Below, piece after piece: positions 42,315 through 51,979 of a stretch of DNA of 64,000 nucleotides. The notes below the pieces were generated by a model. It made no database searches. It had not been told where the DNA came from and worked only from the letters and a program-made list of their open reading frames with translations. The stretch's first letter is position 1; each line of letters starts with the position of its first letter. Source of the stretch: Gammaproteobacteria bacterium (GTDB taxonomy: Bacteria > Pseudomonadota > Gammaproteobacteria > Chromatiales > Chromatiaceae). Position numbers and translations under genes: made by a program. The stretch covers positions 1 through 64,000 of the forward strand of contig RZZN01000012.1 in assembly GCA_009929855.1 (NCBI GenBank). Reading direction: 5' to 3'.

Positions 42315-43105
42315 GCCCACCCTGCACGGCGCGCGCGCGGGTCGCGCGCCAGTCGGGCATGACACTGACCGGACTGATGATCGGCATGACCCTCGGCACC
42401 CTGGTGCTGTCCGGCATCTCGACGCTCTATCTGCTCAGCGTCCAGGGGTCGACCGACACCCTCCGTGCCATCCGGCTCAATCAAGAGCTGCGCTCGGTCA
42501 TCGAGTTGATGCAGCAGGACATTCGTCGTGCCGGATATTGGGCGGCCGCGCACACCGAGGATCCGGCCGAGAATCCATTCCAGAGCGAGATCGCGGCGAT
42601 CAACAATGATCTGTCCATCGGCGCGGCCCTGGGAGAGCCGGACGCAAGCTGTCTCGTCTATAGCTATGACCTCAACGACAACGGCGCCATCGGAGTCTGC
42701 GATGGCTGCGCGCTCTCAGAGGCCCCATTCGACGCGGCCCCCTATGATCAATCCAATGTCGAGATGTTCGGATTCAGGCTCAGGAACGGCGCGGTGCAGA
42801 TGCGTGCACGCCGCGCCAATCAGAGCGAGATCGCCTTCGATTGTCGCAGCGGCTGGTGGGAGGCGATCACCAGCCACGATGTGCGCATCACCAGACTGGA
42901 GTTCACGCTCATGGCACGCGAGTCCAATCTGAATCCGAACAAAGCGCCGAGCGTCGCTTGCATGCCGGAGGATGCGTGCCGGCTCGCGCGGGCGATCGAG
43001 GTCAGACTCGCCGGCCGCGCAAGGAGCGACCCGCGCCTCCACCAGAGCCTCGCGGCCATCATCGCCGTGCGCAACGATCGTCAGCGTCGAGCGCTGACTG
43101 AATGA
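42308..43105 (+). CDS. pilW: Minor pilin, PilW family, lacking Glu5
   Basis: A 265-aa minor pilin involved in initiating type IV pili. The leader ends RQSG and the mature helix reads MTLTGLMIGMTLGTLVLSG, so position 5 is Gly where most pilins have Glu. The PilW body is otherwise typical: LNQELRSVIELMQQDIRRAGYW near residue 60, then a Cys-containing head. The ATG at 42308 overlaps the fimT stop (ATGCTGA); the stop overlaps pilX (ATGA, 43102-43105). Without Glu5 it probably depends on partner pilins for assembly. Confidence 0.88.
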   Translation: MLSPPCTARARVARQSGMTLTGLMIGMTLGTLVLSGISTLYLLSVQGSTDTLRAIRLNQELRSVIELMQQDIRRAGYWAAAHTEDPAENPFQSEIAAINNDLSIGAALGEPDASCLVYSYDLNDNGAIGVCDGCALSEAPFDAAPYDQSNVEMFGFRLRNGAVQMRARRANQSEIAFDCRSGWWEAITSHDVRITRLEFTLMARESNLNPNKAPSVACMPEDACRLARAIEVRLAGRARSDPRLHQSLAAIIAVRNDRQRRALTE

Positions 43106-44169
43106 GAGCAGCGATGAGGCCCGGGAAGACGCCCGTGACCCCAGGCACCCAGCGGGGTCTGGCCACGCTCATGATCGGTCTGACACTGCTGATGGGCTCG
43201 AGTGTGCTGACCCTGGCGATGGTGCGGGGAAATCTCATGGAGCAGCGCATCGCCAACAACGAGCTGCGCGCCAAGGAGGCGCAACAGGCCGCTCAATCTG
43301 GGCTGGACTATGCCTTGGCCTGGTTGAGCCACGCGCCTTGGACGCCCGGCCAGGCCCCGCCCCAGCCCCCGCCCATCCTCGGCTCGGGTGATCATGTCTA
43401 TCGCATCGACTTGGCGATCAGCACGGCCGGCGACTGTCTGCGGGTGCACGCCGAGGCCAGTGCAGCGAGTGACGAGAGCATTCGCGCGATGGCCACTGAG
43501 TGTATCGAGCAACGGCGCTTGCTGAAGCAGGAGGTGGATGCGCCGCTGGTGATACGGGGCTGTCCGCTGGAGATCCTGGGCGAGTTGAGCGTCTTTTCCA
43601 GATCCTGCCAGCACGACCCGGAGGGCGAGCCAGATCCGCAATGTCAGCCAGTGGCCATGCTCACTGACGATCCCAACGGCTGCCCGGACCGCGCGCGGCT
43701 GACCTTGATCGAGCCCATGGTGGCGATCCGTGACTTCGGCGACGCGGGCGGGACGGCCTGGGATCAGGTCTTTGCGATCGGCAAGTCGGAGCTGAAGGCA
43801 CTGGCCGAGGATCCGGACTCGAACGTGCATTGGATTTCATCACCGACCCCGTGGCGTCATGATCTCGGCTCGCCCGCGCAGCCTGGGATCCTGGTCTTCG
43901 ACGCGACGGCGGGCTGTCCGGTCTTCGCCGACCAGCCCACGCTCTACGGGATCGTCTATTCGGAATCGAGCGCCGACTGCCTCGATCTGGACTGGGATGG
44001 CACACGCCTGTTCGGAACGCTCATCCTGGAAAGCAGCCTGCGTCGGCTCAGTGGCCAGGTCATACTGCATCACTGGAGCCTGTCGGCGGCCGACCCGGCC
44101 TCGCGCGACCGGGTCTACAGCGCGCGGCGGGTTCCGGGGAGCTGGCGCGACTGGGATGCGAGCCCATGA
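43102..44169 (+). CDS. pilX: Minor pilin, PilX family
   Basis: A 355-aa protein with leader ending TQRG, followed by LATLMIGLTLLMGSSVLTLA. It has no Glu5, as is usual for PilX/GspK-like tip subunits. NELRAKEAQQAAQSGLDYALAWL is the conserved PilX helix. The head is large and Cys-rich (about eight Cys), larger than that of most PilX proteins (often about 200 aa). Starts and ends in 4-base ATGA overlaps with pilW and pilV. No pilY1 gene follows, unlike the usual fimU-pilVWXY1E cluster. Confidence 0.85.
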   Translation: MRAAMRPGKTPVTPGTQRGLATLMIGLTLLMGSSVLTLAMVRGNLMEQRIANNELRAKEAQQAAQSGLDYALAWLSHAPWTPGQAPPQPPPILGSGDHVYRIDLAISTAGDCLRVHAEASAASDESIRAMATECIEQRRLLKQEVDAPLVIRGCPLEILGELSVFSRSCQHDPEGEPDPQCQPVAMLTDDPNGCPDRARLTLIEPMVAIRDFGDAGGTAWDQVFAIGKSELKALAEDPDSNVHWISSPTPWRHDLGSPAQPGILVFDATAGCPVFADQPTLYGIVYSESSADCLDLDWDGTRLFGTLILESSLRRLSGQVILHHWSLSAADPASRDRVYSARRVPGSWRDWDASP

Positions 44170-44561
44170 GACGAGCGCGCGCATCCAGACAGCGTGGGGC
44201 GAGCCTCACCGAGGCACTGGTGGCGCTCGTCATCCTCTCGGTGGGGCTGCTCGCGCTCGCCCAGCTGCAGATGCGGGTGCTGGCCAGCTCAGGCTTCAGC
44301 AAGGCGCAGACCAGCGCGATCAATCTCGCTCAAGAGACCTTCGAGCGGCTGCGCGCGAGCGCCTATGATGAGATCCACGACGGCAGCGATTGGCCACCGA
44401 TCGAGATGGGCCACACTGCCGTCTTCGCGCGCGCCTGGAGCGTCACCGAGGATCCGGATCTCGCCTTCAAGACCATCCGGATCACGACGGCGTGGCAGAG
44501 CATCGAGGGCATCGATCAATCCGTGACTCTGACCGGCATCATCGCCCGCGGCTCGCCCTGA
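44166..44561 (+). CDS. pilV: Minor pilin, PilV family
   Basis: A 131-aa minor pilin. The leader ends SRQRG, then ASLTEALVALVILSVGLLAL with Glu5 present. The PilV-type GFSKAQTSAINLAQETFERL follows. Short for the family but complete. Last gene of the operon; it converges with metZ, with 26 bases between the stops. Gene order here is fimT-pilW-pilX-pilV, with pilV moved to the end compared with Pseudomonas. Confidence 0.88.
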   Translation: MRRARASRQRGASLTEALVALVILSVGLLALAQLQMRVLASSGFSKAQTSAINLAQETFERLRASAYDEIHDGSDWPPIEMGHTAVFARAWSVTEDPDLAFKTIRITTAWQSIEGIDQSVTLTGIIARGSP

Positions 44562-44587
44562 GTGGGTGGTGCCTGCCAATCGGCGTT

Positions 44588-45844
44588 CTAGTCGGTCGGC
44601 GCCGGACCGAGCCCACGCGCCAGATCGGTCTGGATGTCGGCGATGTCCTCGAGACCGACCGCGATGCGCACCAGACCGTCGCCGATCCCGGCAGTGGCCC
44701 GCTCCTGCGGCGTCAAGCGTCCATGGGTGGTGGTGGCTGGATGGGTGATGGTGGTCTTGGTATCACCGAGGTTCGCCGTGATGGACAGCCAGCGCGTCGC
44801 ATCGATCAAGCGCCAGGCCGCCGCCTGGCCGCCGCGCATCTCGAAGGCGAGGATCCCCCCGCCGGTGCGCTGCTGAGTCCCGATCAGATGATGGTGTGGA
44901 TGGTCGGGAAGGCCCGGATAGTGGACCCGCTCGACCGCCGGTTGAGCGAGCAGCCATGCGGCCAGGTCCGCCGCCGCGCGCGCATGGGCGAGCATCCGCA
45001 ACTCCAGGGTCTCGAGCCCCTTGAGAAAGATCCAGGCATTGAATGGACTCATGGTCGGACCGGCGGTGCGCAGCACGCCATGGATCTCCTCGCCCACCCG
45101 CTGGCGGTCGCCGACCACGGCGCCACCGACACAGCGCCCCTGTCCGTCCAGATATTTGGTGGCCGAATGGATGACGAGGTCGGCGCCGAGCTCGAGCGGT
45201 CGCTGCAAGGCCGGGGTACAGAAACAGTTGTCGACCGCGAGCAAGCAGCCACGGCGCCGCGCGAGCTCGGCGAGTTGGCGGATGTCGACCATCTCGGTCA
45301 ATGGATTGGACGGGGTCTCGCAGAACAGCAAGCGGGTGCGTGGCTCGATCGCCGCATCCCAGGCCGCGAGATCGCCGAGCGTGACATAGCGGGTCGTGAT
45401 CCCGAAGCGCGCCAGATATTTGTTGAACAGCATGGTGGTGCTGCCAAACAGGCTGCGCGAGGCCACGATCTGGTCACCCGCCTGCAACAGACCCATGCAG
45501 ACGGCCAGGATCGCCGACATCCCCGAGGCCGTCGCCACGCAGCGCTCGCCGTTCTCCAGCGCGGCGAGCCGCTCCTCGAAGGCCGCGACGGTGGGATTGG
45601 TGAAGCGCGAATAGATGTTGCCCGCCTGCTCTCCGGCGAAGCGCGCCGCCGCCTCGGCGGCGCTCGCGAAGACATAGCTGGAGGTGGCGAAGATCGGCTC
45701 GCTGTGCTCCGCCTCATGGGTGCGATGATGACCGGTGCGCACGGCGCGGGTGGCGAACCCCGGGGCGGTCGCCGAGTCCTCGCGTCCCTGCACTGGCGCG
45801 CTCGGGGGCGCCTGTTCAGACCGAGTTGTGGAGGTCAATGACAC
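44588..45844 (-). CDS. metZ: O-succinylhomoserine sulfhydrylase
   Basis: PLP enzyme of methionine synthesis that forms homocysteine from O-succinylhomoserine and sulfide (418 aa). Cys/Met-metabolism family motifs: [17 protein letters not shown] (about 78-94), ASGMSAI, DNCFCTP with the cofactor Asp, and [10 protein letters not shown] with the Schiff-base lysine. Sulfide use would suit a sulfur oxidiser. The start is a GTG at 45844, 29 bases inside purF; no in-frame ATG is available. The purF-metZ order is the standard one in gammaproteobacteria. Confidence 0.93.
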   Translation of the reverse strand: MSLTSTTRSEQAPPSAPVQGREDSATAPGFATRAVRTGHHRTHEAEHSEPIFATSSYVFASAAEAAARFAGEQAGNIYSRFTNPTVAAFEERLAALENGERCVATASGMSAILAVCMGLLQAGDQIVASRSLFGSTTMLFNKYLARFGITTRYVTLGDLAAWDAAIEPRTRLLFCETPSNPLTEMVDIRQLAELARRRGCLLAVDNCFCTPALQRPLELGADLVIHSATKYLDGQGRCVGGAVVGDRQRVGEEIHGVLRTAGPTMSPFNAWIFLKGLETLELRMLAHARAAADLAAWLLAQPAVERVHYPGLPDHPHHHLIGTQQRTGGGILAFEMRGGQAAAWRLIDATRWLSITANLGDTKTTITHPATTTHGRLTPQERATAGIGDGLVRIAVGLEDIADIQTDLARGLGPAPTD

Positions 45845-47330
45845 TCTCGCTGAATGAAGGCTTCGCCGACTTGGCGACGTCGTTGCGATGCACTTCGAGC
45901 ATCCGCAGATACTCGGGGGTCACATCACCCGTGATGTAGACCCCGTCGAAGACCGAGGTATCGAAACGATCGACCTGGCTCTTGCCGCGCTTCTGCACCG
46001 CATCGATCAGATCATCCAGATCCTGGAAGATCAACCCGTCGGCGCCCAGCTCGAGAGCGACCTCCTCTTCGGAGCGTCCATGCGCGATCAGCTCACTGGC
46101 CGCGGGCATGTCGATGCCATAGACGTTGGGGTAGCGCACCGGCGGGGCCGCCGACGCGAAATAGACCCGACGCGCGCCAGCGTCACGGGCCATCTGGATG
46201 ATCTGCTGAGAGGTGGTCCCGCGCACGATCGAGTCGTCGACCAAGAGGACATTCTTGCGGCGAAACTCAAGATCGATGGCGTTGAGCTTCTGGCGAACCG
46301 ACTTCTTGCGCACCGTCTGACCCGGCATGATGAAGGTCCGACCGATGTAGCGGTTCTTGATGAAGCCCTCCGAATAGTGGATGCCGAGCCGATTGGCCAG
46401 TTGGAGCGCGGCGGTGCGGCTGGTGTCCGGGATCGGGATCACCACGTCGATATCCAGGCCCGACCACTCGCGATTGATCTTGTTGGCGAGATGACGTCCC
46501 ATCCGCGAGCGCGCCTTGTGCACCGAGATGTTGTCGATGATCGAATCGGGACGCGCGAAATAGACGAACTCGAAGATGCAGGGCGAGAGGATGGGTTGCG
46601 GCGCGCACTGGCGTGTGTAGAGCTGCCCATCGACACTGATGAAGACCGCCTCGCCCGGGGCCACATCATCGATCAGTGTGAATCCAGTGGTATCGAGCGC
46701 GACGCTCTCCGAGGCGATCATGTACTCGGTGCCCGCGTCGGTCTCGCGACGGCCATAGACCAGCGGCCGGATGGCATTTGGATCCCGGAAGCCGCAGACC
46801 CCGAATCCCGGGATCATGGCCACCGCCGCGTAGCCCCCGCGGCAGCGCGCGTGCACGCCCTCGATCGCCCTGAAGATGTCCTGCTCGTCGATCCTGAGCT
46901 TGCCCTGGACATGCAGCTCATGGGCAAAGACGTTCAGCAGGATCTCGGAGTCCGATGTCGTGTTGAGATGACGCAGATCCTGAACGAACAGGTCGTGCTT
47001 GAGGGCCTCGGCGTTGGTCAGATTGCCGTTGTGAGCCAGGACGATGCCGTAGGGAGAGTTGACATAGAAGGGCTGGGCCTCCGCCGAACTCGAGGCGCCG
47101 GCGGTCGGGTAGCGCACATGGCCGACGCCCATGTTGCCCACGAGCTGGATCATGTGACGGGTGCGAAAGACATCCCGCGCAAGACCATTGTCCTTGCGCA
47201 GGTGCAATCGATCACCCTCGCAGGTGACGATTCCAGCAGCGTCCTGTCCGCGGTGCTGCAAGACCAGCAGCGTGTCATACAGGGCCTGGTTGACCGAGCT
47301 TTTACCAACGATGCCGACGATGCCGCACAT
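45816..47330 (-). CDS. purF: Amidophosphoribosyltransferase
   Basis: Commits PRPP to purine synthesis using glutamine (504 aa, normal length). It begins MCGIVGIVG, where Cys2 becomes the N-terminal nucleophile of the glutaminase half. The phosphoribosyltransferase half contains [17 protein letters not shown] and the PRPP loop [18 protein letters not shown]. It has its own likely promoter (47389-47418) but also follows cvpA as in E. coli. Confidence 0.97.
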   Translation of the reverse strand: MCGIVGIVGKSSVNQALYDTLLVLQHRGQDAAGIVTCEGDRLHLRKDNGLARDVFRTRHMIQLVGNMGVGHVRYPTAGASSSAEAQPFYVNSPYGIVLAHNGNLTNAEALKHDLFVQDLRHLNTTSDSEILLNVFAHELHVQGKLRIDEQDIFRAIEGVHARCRGGYAAVAMIPGFGVCGFRDPNAIRPLVYGRRETDAGTEYMIASESVALDTTGFTLIDDVAPGEAVFISVDGQLYTRQCAPQPILSPCIFEFVYFARPDSIIDNISVHKARSRMGRHLANKINREWSGLDIDVVIPIPDTSRTAALQLANRLGIHYSEGFIKNRYIGRTFIMPGQTVRKKSVRQKLNAIDLEFRRKNVLLVDDSIVRGTTSQQIIQMARDAGARRVYFASAAPPVRYPNVYGIDMPAASELIAHGRSEEEVALELGADGLIFQDLDDLIDAVQKRGKSQVDRFDTSVFDGVYITGDVTPEYLRMLEVHRNDVAKSAKPSFSESVIDLHNSV

Positions 47331-47388
47331 GGACCCCTGCCCAGCCCCATCCCGAAGCGAATCGGGGCTGCTGTCATTCAGAGCGCGA

Positions 47389-47418
47389 AACTATACCCCG
47401 CGGGGGTTGCTCGGGACA
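47389..47418 (-). promoter_or_regulatory. Likely sigma-70 promoter of purF
   Basis: On the minus strand TTGTCC (47413-47418) and TATAGT (47389-47394) are 18 bases apart. Transcription would start near 47382, about 50 bases before the purF ATG. The leader can form a hairpin from AGCCCC and GGGGCT arms (47342-47368). No PurR-type box was seen. Confidence 0.55.
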
Positions 47419-47472
47419 ACTGGAGCAACACGTCAGCGCCCCAGCCAGTCCGAGCAGACACTTGATGTCCGA

Positions 47473-47964
47473 TCACAATTCCTTGATCTTGGATTGGATA
47501 TCCTCAGGAACCTGGCTGATCAGCCAGTCGGCGACCAGCTGCGCATCTGGGATCAGGCGTGACTCCCCCCACCAGGGATCCTCGGCGATCGGCGTCAGGG
47601 CAGCGAGGAAGACCGCCATGGCGACGATCACCACCCCGCGCGCGATCCCGAAGCCCAAACCCAGCACACGGTCGAGCCCCGCCAATCCGGCGCGGTCCAC
47701 CACCGCCGAGAGCAAGGCGCCGAGCACCGCGCCGGCGATCAGCGTGAGGATGATCAAGACACCGAATGCCAGGACATGGCGCACCGAGGCCTGTGAGAGA
47801 TAGGGCTCGAGCAACCCGGCGACCTCGCGATGGAACAGCCAGGCGACCACGACGGCCGCGATCCAGACCCCGAGTGACAGCAGCTCACGAATGATGCCGC
47901 GTCCCAGCCCGACCAGGGCCGAGAGGATGATGACGGCGATGATGGCGTAATCGACCCAGCTCAT
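47473..47964 (-). CDS. cvpA: CvpA family membrane protein
   Basis: A 163-aa inner-membrane protein with four predicted helices. It starts MSWVDYAIIAVIILSALVGL and continues with RGIIRELLSLGVWIAAVVVAWL, the CvpA signature. In E. coli it is needed for colicin V production and lies beside purF, as here. Its biochemical role is unknown. The ATG at 47964 is 12 bases after the dedD stop; a TTG four codons earlier is less likely. Confidence 0.93.
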   Translation of the reverse strand: MSWVDYAIIAVIILSALVGLGRGIIRELLSLGVWIAAVVVAWLFHREVAGLLEPYLSQASVRHVLAFGVLIILTLIAGAVLGALLSAVVDRAGLAGLDRVLGLGFGIARGVVIVAMAVFLAALTPIAEDPWWGESRLIPDAQLVADWLISQVPEDIQSKIKEL

Positions 47965-47976
47965 GGTGGCGCCCAA

Positions 47977-48693
47977 TCAGCGATAGCGCTGGATCAGCGC
48001 GTCCCCGAAGGATTGACGCAAGCGTGCCAGCGCGATCTCGACCTTCTCGCGATCGGTCTCGGGACCCACCCGCACCCGATAGTAGGTTCGGCCACGCACC
48101 TGGGCCGTCTCCACGAAGGCGGGGAAGCCTTCGCCCCGCAAGCGCGCCACCAGCCGCTCGGCGGACTCGACCGAGCCCAGGCTGGCCACCTGCACGATCC
48201 AGGTCCGGCCCGCCTCGTCCGCTGGTGGGGTCTGCCGAGCCACTGGCACCGGCGTGGGCCGTGGCCGGGTCGCGGCCGGCGCCGGGGTTGCCCGTGCCTG
48301 GGTCGCTGGCGCTTGCGTTGCTGGCGCTTGCGCGGTGGTCCGCGCCGGTGGGGTCTGCGGCACTGGCAATGGGCCGTCGACACTGGACTCGAAGACCGGC
48401 TCCAACGCCTCCTCGACGATGCCCAGCCCAGCGGTGGGCGCATCCTGGAGGGATGCCTCGGGGGCAGCGTCCTCGAGAAGATCGGGTGGCACGCCGGGCT
48501 GTTCTGGCTCGACCGGGATCATGAATGACTCGGTGCGGTAACGATCGTCCAGGCCGGGCACCGGCAGTGCCGTGATCGGCGACGGCGCCGTGGGCTCCCT
48601 GGCCTTGTCCTCGAACAGCATGGGCACGAAGATGACCGCCAGCACGACGATCACGAACAGCCCAGTCAATCGCTTCTTAGCGCCTTCTCGCAT
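47977..48693 (-). CDS. dedD: SPOR-domain cell division protein DedD
   Basis: A 238-aa bitopic protein with an N-terminal cytoplasmic tail and membrane helix (LTGLFVIVVLAVIFVPMLF). A long periplasmic Pro/Ala/Thr linker follows with three APATQ repeats (around residues 122-136). The C-terminal SPOR domain (about 160-238; WIVQVASLGSVESAERLVARL, then YYRVRVGPETDREK) binds denuded peptidoglycan at the septum. It heads the dedD-cvpA-purF-metZ group with a likely promoter upstream. Confidence 0.92.
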   Translation of the reverse strand: MREGAKKRLTGLFVIVVLAVIFVPMLFEDKAREPTAPSPITALPVPGLDDRYRTESFMIPVEPEQPGVPPDLLEDAAPEASLQDAPTAGLGIVEEALEPVFESSVDGPLPVPQTPPARTTAQAPATQAPATQARATPAPAATRPRPTPVPVARQTPPADEAGRTWIVQVASLGSVESAERLVARLRGEGFPAFVETAQVRGRTYYRVRVGPETDREKVEIALARLRQSFGDALIQRYR

Positions 48694-48786
48694 GAATCTC
48701 TACCTGGTCGATGGATCCCAGCGGCACCGACAGCCCGTCGCCGCGGCTCGCCCGACATGTGCTGAAAATGGATGAGGATTGAATGA

Positions 48787-48816
48787 AGTATAGCCTAGTT
48801 GCGCGCTCGCATGAAA
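48787..48816 (-). promoter_or_regulatory. Possible promoter of the dedD-cvpA group
   Basis: On the minus strand TATACT (48787-48792), a 5 of 6 match to the -10 consensus, lies 18 bases after TTTCAT (48811-48816). It sits in the 164-base gap between folC and dedD, which is AT-rich for this genome. Confidence 0.45.
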
Positions 48817-48857
48817 CCGACGCGATGAAATATCGCTTTTAGTTTCAATTGCATAAT

Positions 48858-50138
48858 CTAATTGGAGCAGATCCTGGCAGGGGTCGGGCCAAGCCAGCCC
48901 AGCGCGGCGCCGACCGTCACGAAGGAGCCGAGCACCAGGATGGCGTCGCCTGGCCCCGCGGCGGCATGCGCGGCGGTGAGCGCGGCCGCGACACTGTCCA
49001 GGGTCGTCACATTGGGCAGCTCGCCCAAGCGCTCGCGCAGGGTCCGCGCCGGCATGGCCCGCGCATCCTCGGTCTGAGCCAGATACCAGTGATCCACGCG
49101 CGCGCGCAGTGGCGCCACGATGGCCTCAGGCGACTTGTCGGCCAAGACCGCGAGCACCGCGAGCACCCGCCCTGACGTGGCGAAACCCTGGAGGTTGGTC
49201 GCCAAGGCCTGGGCCGCCGCGCCATTGTGCGCCACGTCGAGGATCCAGGTCGGCGTGCCCGGCAGCACCTGAAAACGACCGGGCAAGCGGGCGCGTGCCA
49301 GACCCACACGAATGGCACCGAGCGACACCGGCAGACGCTCGCCCAGTTGGCGCGCGGCGGTGATGGCGGCCGCGGCATTGTCGAGCTGAAAGCCACCGCG
49401 CAGCGTCGGCAGCGGCAAGGCAAGCCGCTCACCATCGGGTCCACGCCAGATCCAGCCGCTCGTGGCCATCTCGACATCCATCTCGCGCCCGCGCTGAATG
49501 ACCCGCGCCTGGCGCGCTCCTGCCGCGGCGCGCAGGGCGGGCGGGGCATCCGCTTGACCGATCACGGCCGGCCGGCCGGGGCGGAAGATCCCGGCCTTCT
49601 CACGGGCGATCGCCTCCAGGGTCTCGCCCAGCCAAGCGGTGTGATCCAGTCCGATCGAGGTCACCACCGCGACATCCGCATCCCAGAGATTGACGGCGTC
49701 CAAGCGCCCACCGAGCCCGACCTCGAGGATCGCCAGATCGACCGCGGCGCGCACGAACAGATCGAGCGCGGCCAGTGTGCCATACTCGAAATAGGTCAGT
49801 GACACCCTGCCACGCGCCGCCTCGACTCGCGCGAAGGCCTCGCACAGCGGCTGATCGCCCACCGCCTCGCCATTGAGCCGGACACGCTCGTTGTAGACGA
49901 GTAGATGTGGCGAGCTGTAGGTGGCGACCCGATAGCCGGCGGCCAGATAGATCGCCTCGAGCATCGCGACACAGGAGCCCTTGCCGTTGGTGCCACCCAC
50001 TGTGATGACCGGGAAGGGCAGCGGCTGGGGTCCCAGCCGCGCCCACACCGCGGCGACTCGCTCCAGGCCCAGATCGATCTTCTCTGGGTGCAGAGTCGCT
50101 TGCCAGTCGAGCCAATCGGCGAGGGTGTCATGGTGCAT
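48858..50138 (-). CDS. folC: Bifunctional folylpolyglutamate synthase / dihydrofolate synthase
   Basis: Adds glutamate to dihydropteroate and folates (426 aa). Mur-ligase-type motifs: P-loop TVGGTNGKGSCVAMLEAI (about 46-63), TYSSPHLLVYNERVRLNG, EVGLGGRLDAVN, TSIGLDHTAWLG, and AHNGAAAQAL in the C-terminal domain. The ATG at 50138 is 31 bases after the accD stop. The accD-folC-dedD order is conserved across gammaproteobacteria. Confidence 0.96.
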   Translation of the reverse strand: MHHDTLADWLDWQATLHPEKIDLGLERVAAVWARLGPQPLPFPVITVGGTNGKGSCVAMLEAIYLAAGYRVATYSSPHLLVYNERVRLNGEAVGDQPLCEAFARVEAARGRVSLTYFEYGTLAALDLFVRAAVDLAILEVGLGGRLDAVNLWDADVAVVTSIGLDHTAWLGETLEAIAREKAGIFRPGRPAVIGQADAPPALRAAAGARQARVIQRGREMDVEMATSGWIWRGPDGERLALPLPTLRGGFQLDNAAAAITAARQLGERLPVSLGAIRVGLARARLPGRFQVLPGTPTWILDVAHNGAAAQALATNLQGFATSGRVLAVLAVLADKSPEAIVAPLRARVDHWYLAQTEDARAMPARTLRERLGELPNVTTLDSVAAALTAAHAAAGPGDAILVLGSFVTVGAALGWLGPTPARICSN

Positions 50139-50169
50139 GATGCATCCTGCCTGCCGACGGCGCGCGGCT

Positions 50170-51168
50170 TCAGACCGGCACGACGGTGCGGATATAGCGC
50201 GCGCGATGGGTCAGGATCGCGAGCAGGTCGGCAATGCGCTCGCGCAGATCACGGCGGTCCATGATCAGATCCAAGGCGCCCTTGTCGAGCAGGAACTCGC
50301 TGCGCTGGAACCCATCGGGGAGCTTCTCGTGCACGGTTTGCTCGATCACGCGTGGTCCGGCGAAGCCGATCAAGGCATTGGGCTCGGCGATGTTGAGATC
50401 ACCGAGCATCGCCAGACTGGCCGACACCCCGCCCATGGTCGGATCGGTCATGACCGAGATGAAGGGCAGCGACCGCTCGCGCATGCGCCCCAAGGCGGCA
50501 CTGGTCTTGGCCATCTGCATCAGCGAGAAGAGACTCTCCTGCATCCGTGCACCGCCACTCGCGGAGAAACAGACATAGGGTGATTGCTGCTCGAGTGCGC
50601 AGTCCACCCCCCGCACGAAGCGCTCACCCACGACCGACCCCATGGAGCCGCCCATGAAGCCGAACTCGAAGGCGGCGGCGACGATGGGCTGGCCCTTCAA
50701 GCGCCCGCGCATCACGATCAATGCCTCCTTCTCGGCGGATTCCTTCTGGGCCTGCACGAGACGATCCTTGTACTTTTTCAGATCCTTGAACTTGAGCGGA
50801 TCGAGCGACTCGAGCTCGGCGCCAAGCTCGACGCGATCCTCCGCGTCGAGGAAGGTCTCGAGCCGACGCCGCGCGTGCAAGCGATTGTGGTGAGCGCACT
50901 TGGGACAGACCTCGAGATTACGCTCGAGCTCGGCGCGATAGAGGATGGCGTGACACCCCGGACACTTGGCCCAGACCCCTTCCGGGACGGCCCGCTTGGT
51001 GCTGGCATCGGTGCGGATGCGACTCGGGATGAGCTTCTCGAACCAGCTCTTGCTCTTGTCCATCGCCTGCTTGAGGGTGGCGCCGCGCTCGCTCTTGAGT
51101 GCCGCGTCATGACCCGTGGCGGCATCGTCCGCTGGCAGTTGCGCGCGCACCGGTGGCTTAGGAGACAT
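50170..51168 (-). CDS. accD: Acetyl-CoA carboxylase carboxyltransferase subunit beta
   Basis: Beta subunit of the carboxyltransferase making malonyl-CoA (332 aa). The zinc ribbon CPGCH...CPKC (residues about 69-93) and the crotonase-like core [35 protein letters not shown] and [17 protein letters not shown] are complete. The ATG at 51168 lies 11 bases inside trpA with GAGGTGAG upstream, giving an extra 35 N-terminal residues compared with E. coli. An internal ATG at 51063 would give the usual length. It follows trpA, as in many proteobacteria. Confidence 0.95.
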   Translation of the reverse strand: MSPKPPVRAQLPADDAATGHDAALKSERGATLKQAMDKSKSWFEKLIPSRIRTDASTKRAVPEGVWAKCPGCHAILYRAELERNLEVCPKCAHHNRLHARRRLETFLDAEDRVELGAELESLDPLKFKDLKKYKDRLVQAQKESAEKEALIVMRGRLKGQPIVAAAFEFGFMGGSMGSVVGERFVRGVDCALEQQSPYVCFSASGGARMQESLFSLMQMAKTSAALGRMRERSLPFISVMTDPTMGGVSASLAMLGDLNIAEPNALIGFAGPRVIEQTVHEKLPDGFQRSEFLLDKGALDLIMDRRDLRERIADLLAILTHRARYIRTVVPV

Positions 51169-51979
51169 CGTTGCTCACCTCGTCGATGGCGCGGCGCAAT
51201 CCCGCGAGAAAATCACCCACCGCGCCCTGAATCCGCTCGGGTGTCGCGGCGAGCGCCTCGATCCGGCTGACGATCGCGCTGCCAACGATCACCGCATCGG
51301 CGACGCGGGCCACCCGCGCGGCCGCCGCGGGATCATGGATACCGAAGCCCACCCCGACCGGCAGGTCGATCAGCGACTTGATCAGCTCGACATGCTCGGC
51401 CACCGCCGTGGTGTCGAGATGCCCGGCACCCGTCACGCCCTTGACCGAGACATAATAGACGAACCCGGAGGCGACCTCGCCGATCCGGACGATCCGCGCC
51501 TCGTTCGAGGTCGGGGCGAGCAGATAGACCAGATCCAGGTCATGCGCCTTGAGCGTCTGGACCAGTTCGTGACTCTCTTCGGGTGGCGCGTCCACGATCA
51601 GTGCGCCATCGAGCCCGACCGCTTGTGCCTTGGCCGCGAAGGTCGCGTAGCCCATCACCTCGATCGGGTTGAGATAGCCCATCAAGAGCACGGGCGTGCT
51701 CGCATCGCGCGTGCGGAACTCGCGGACCATCTCGAGCACATCATCGAGCGACACATCATGTGCCAGTGCCCGCTCGGTGGCCCGCTGGATCACCGGGCCA
51801 TCGGCGATCGGATCCGAGAAGGGCACGCCCAGCTCGATCAGATCGACGCCAGACTCGACCATGGCGTGCATCAGCGGGACCGTGACCGCGGGGGTCGGGT
51901 CACCAGCCGTGACGAACGGAATGAGCGCGGTCCGACCGCGCGCGCGAAGTTGCTGGAAACGCTCGGTGATTCGACTCAT
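51158..51979 (-). CDS. trpA: Tryptophan synthase alpha subunit
   Basis: Cleaves indole-3-glycerol phosphate to indole, which is channelled to TrpB (273 aa). Motifs: [33 protein letters not shown] with the catalytic Glu and Asp, MGYLNPI, and [18 protein letters not shown] in the phosphate-binding loop. Its ATG overlaps the trpB stop by 4 bases, and its end overlaps accD by 11. Confidence 0.97.
   Translation of the reverse strand: MSRITERFQQLRARGRTALIPFVTAGDPTPAVTVPLMHAMVESGVDLIELGVPFSDPIADGPVIQRATERALAHDVSLDDVLEMVREFRTRDASTPVLLMGYLNPIEVMGYATFAAKAQAVGLDGALIVDAPPEESHELVQTLKAHDLDLVYLLAPTSNEARIVRIGEVASGFVYYVSVKGVTGAGHLDTTAVAEHVELIKSLIDLPVGVGFGIHDPAAAARVARVADAVIVGSAIVSRIEALAATPERIQGAVGDFLAGLRRAIDEVSNDVS

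Noticed and set aside
48290-48345. Tandem-repeat or CRISPR-like signal
   Set aside because: This is the in-frame APATQ repeat in the linker of DedD, not a DNA repeat array. No direct repeats with regular spacers were seen anywhere in the window.
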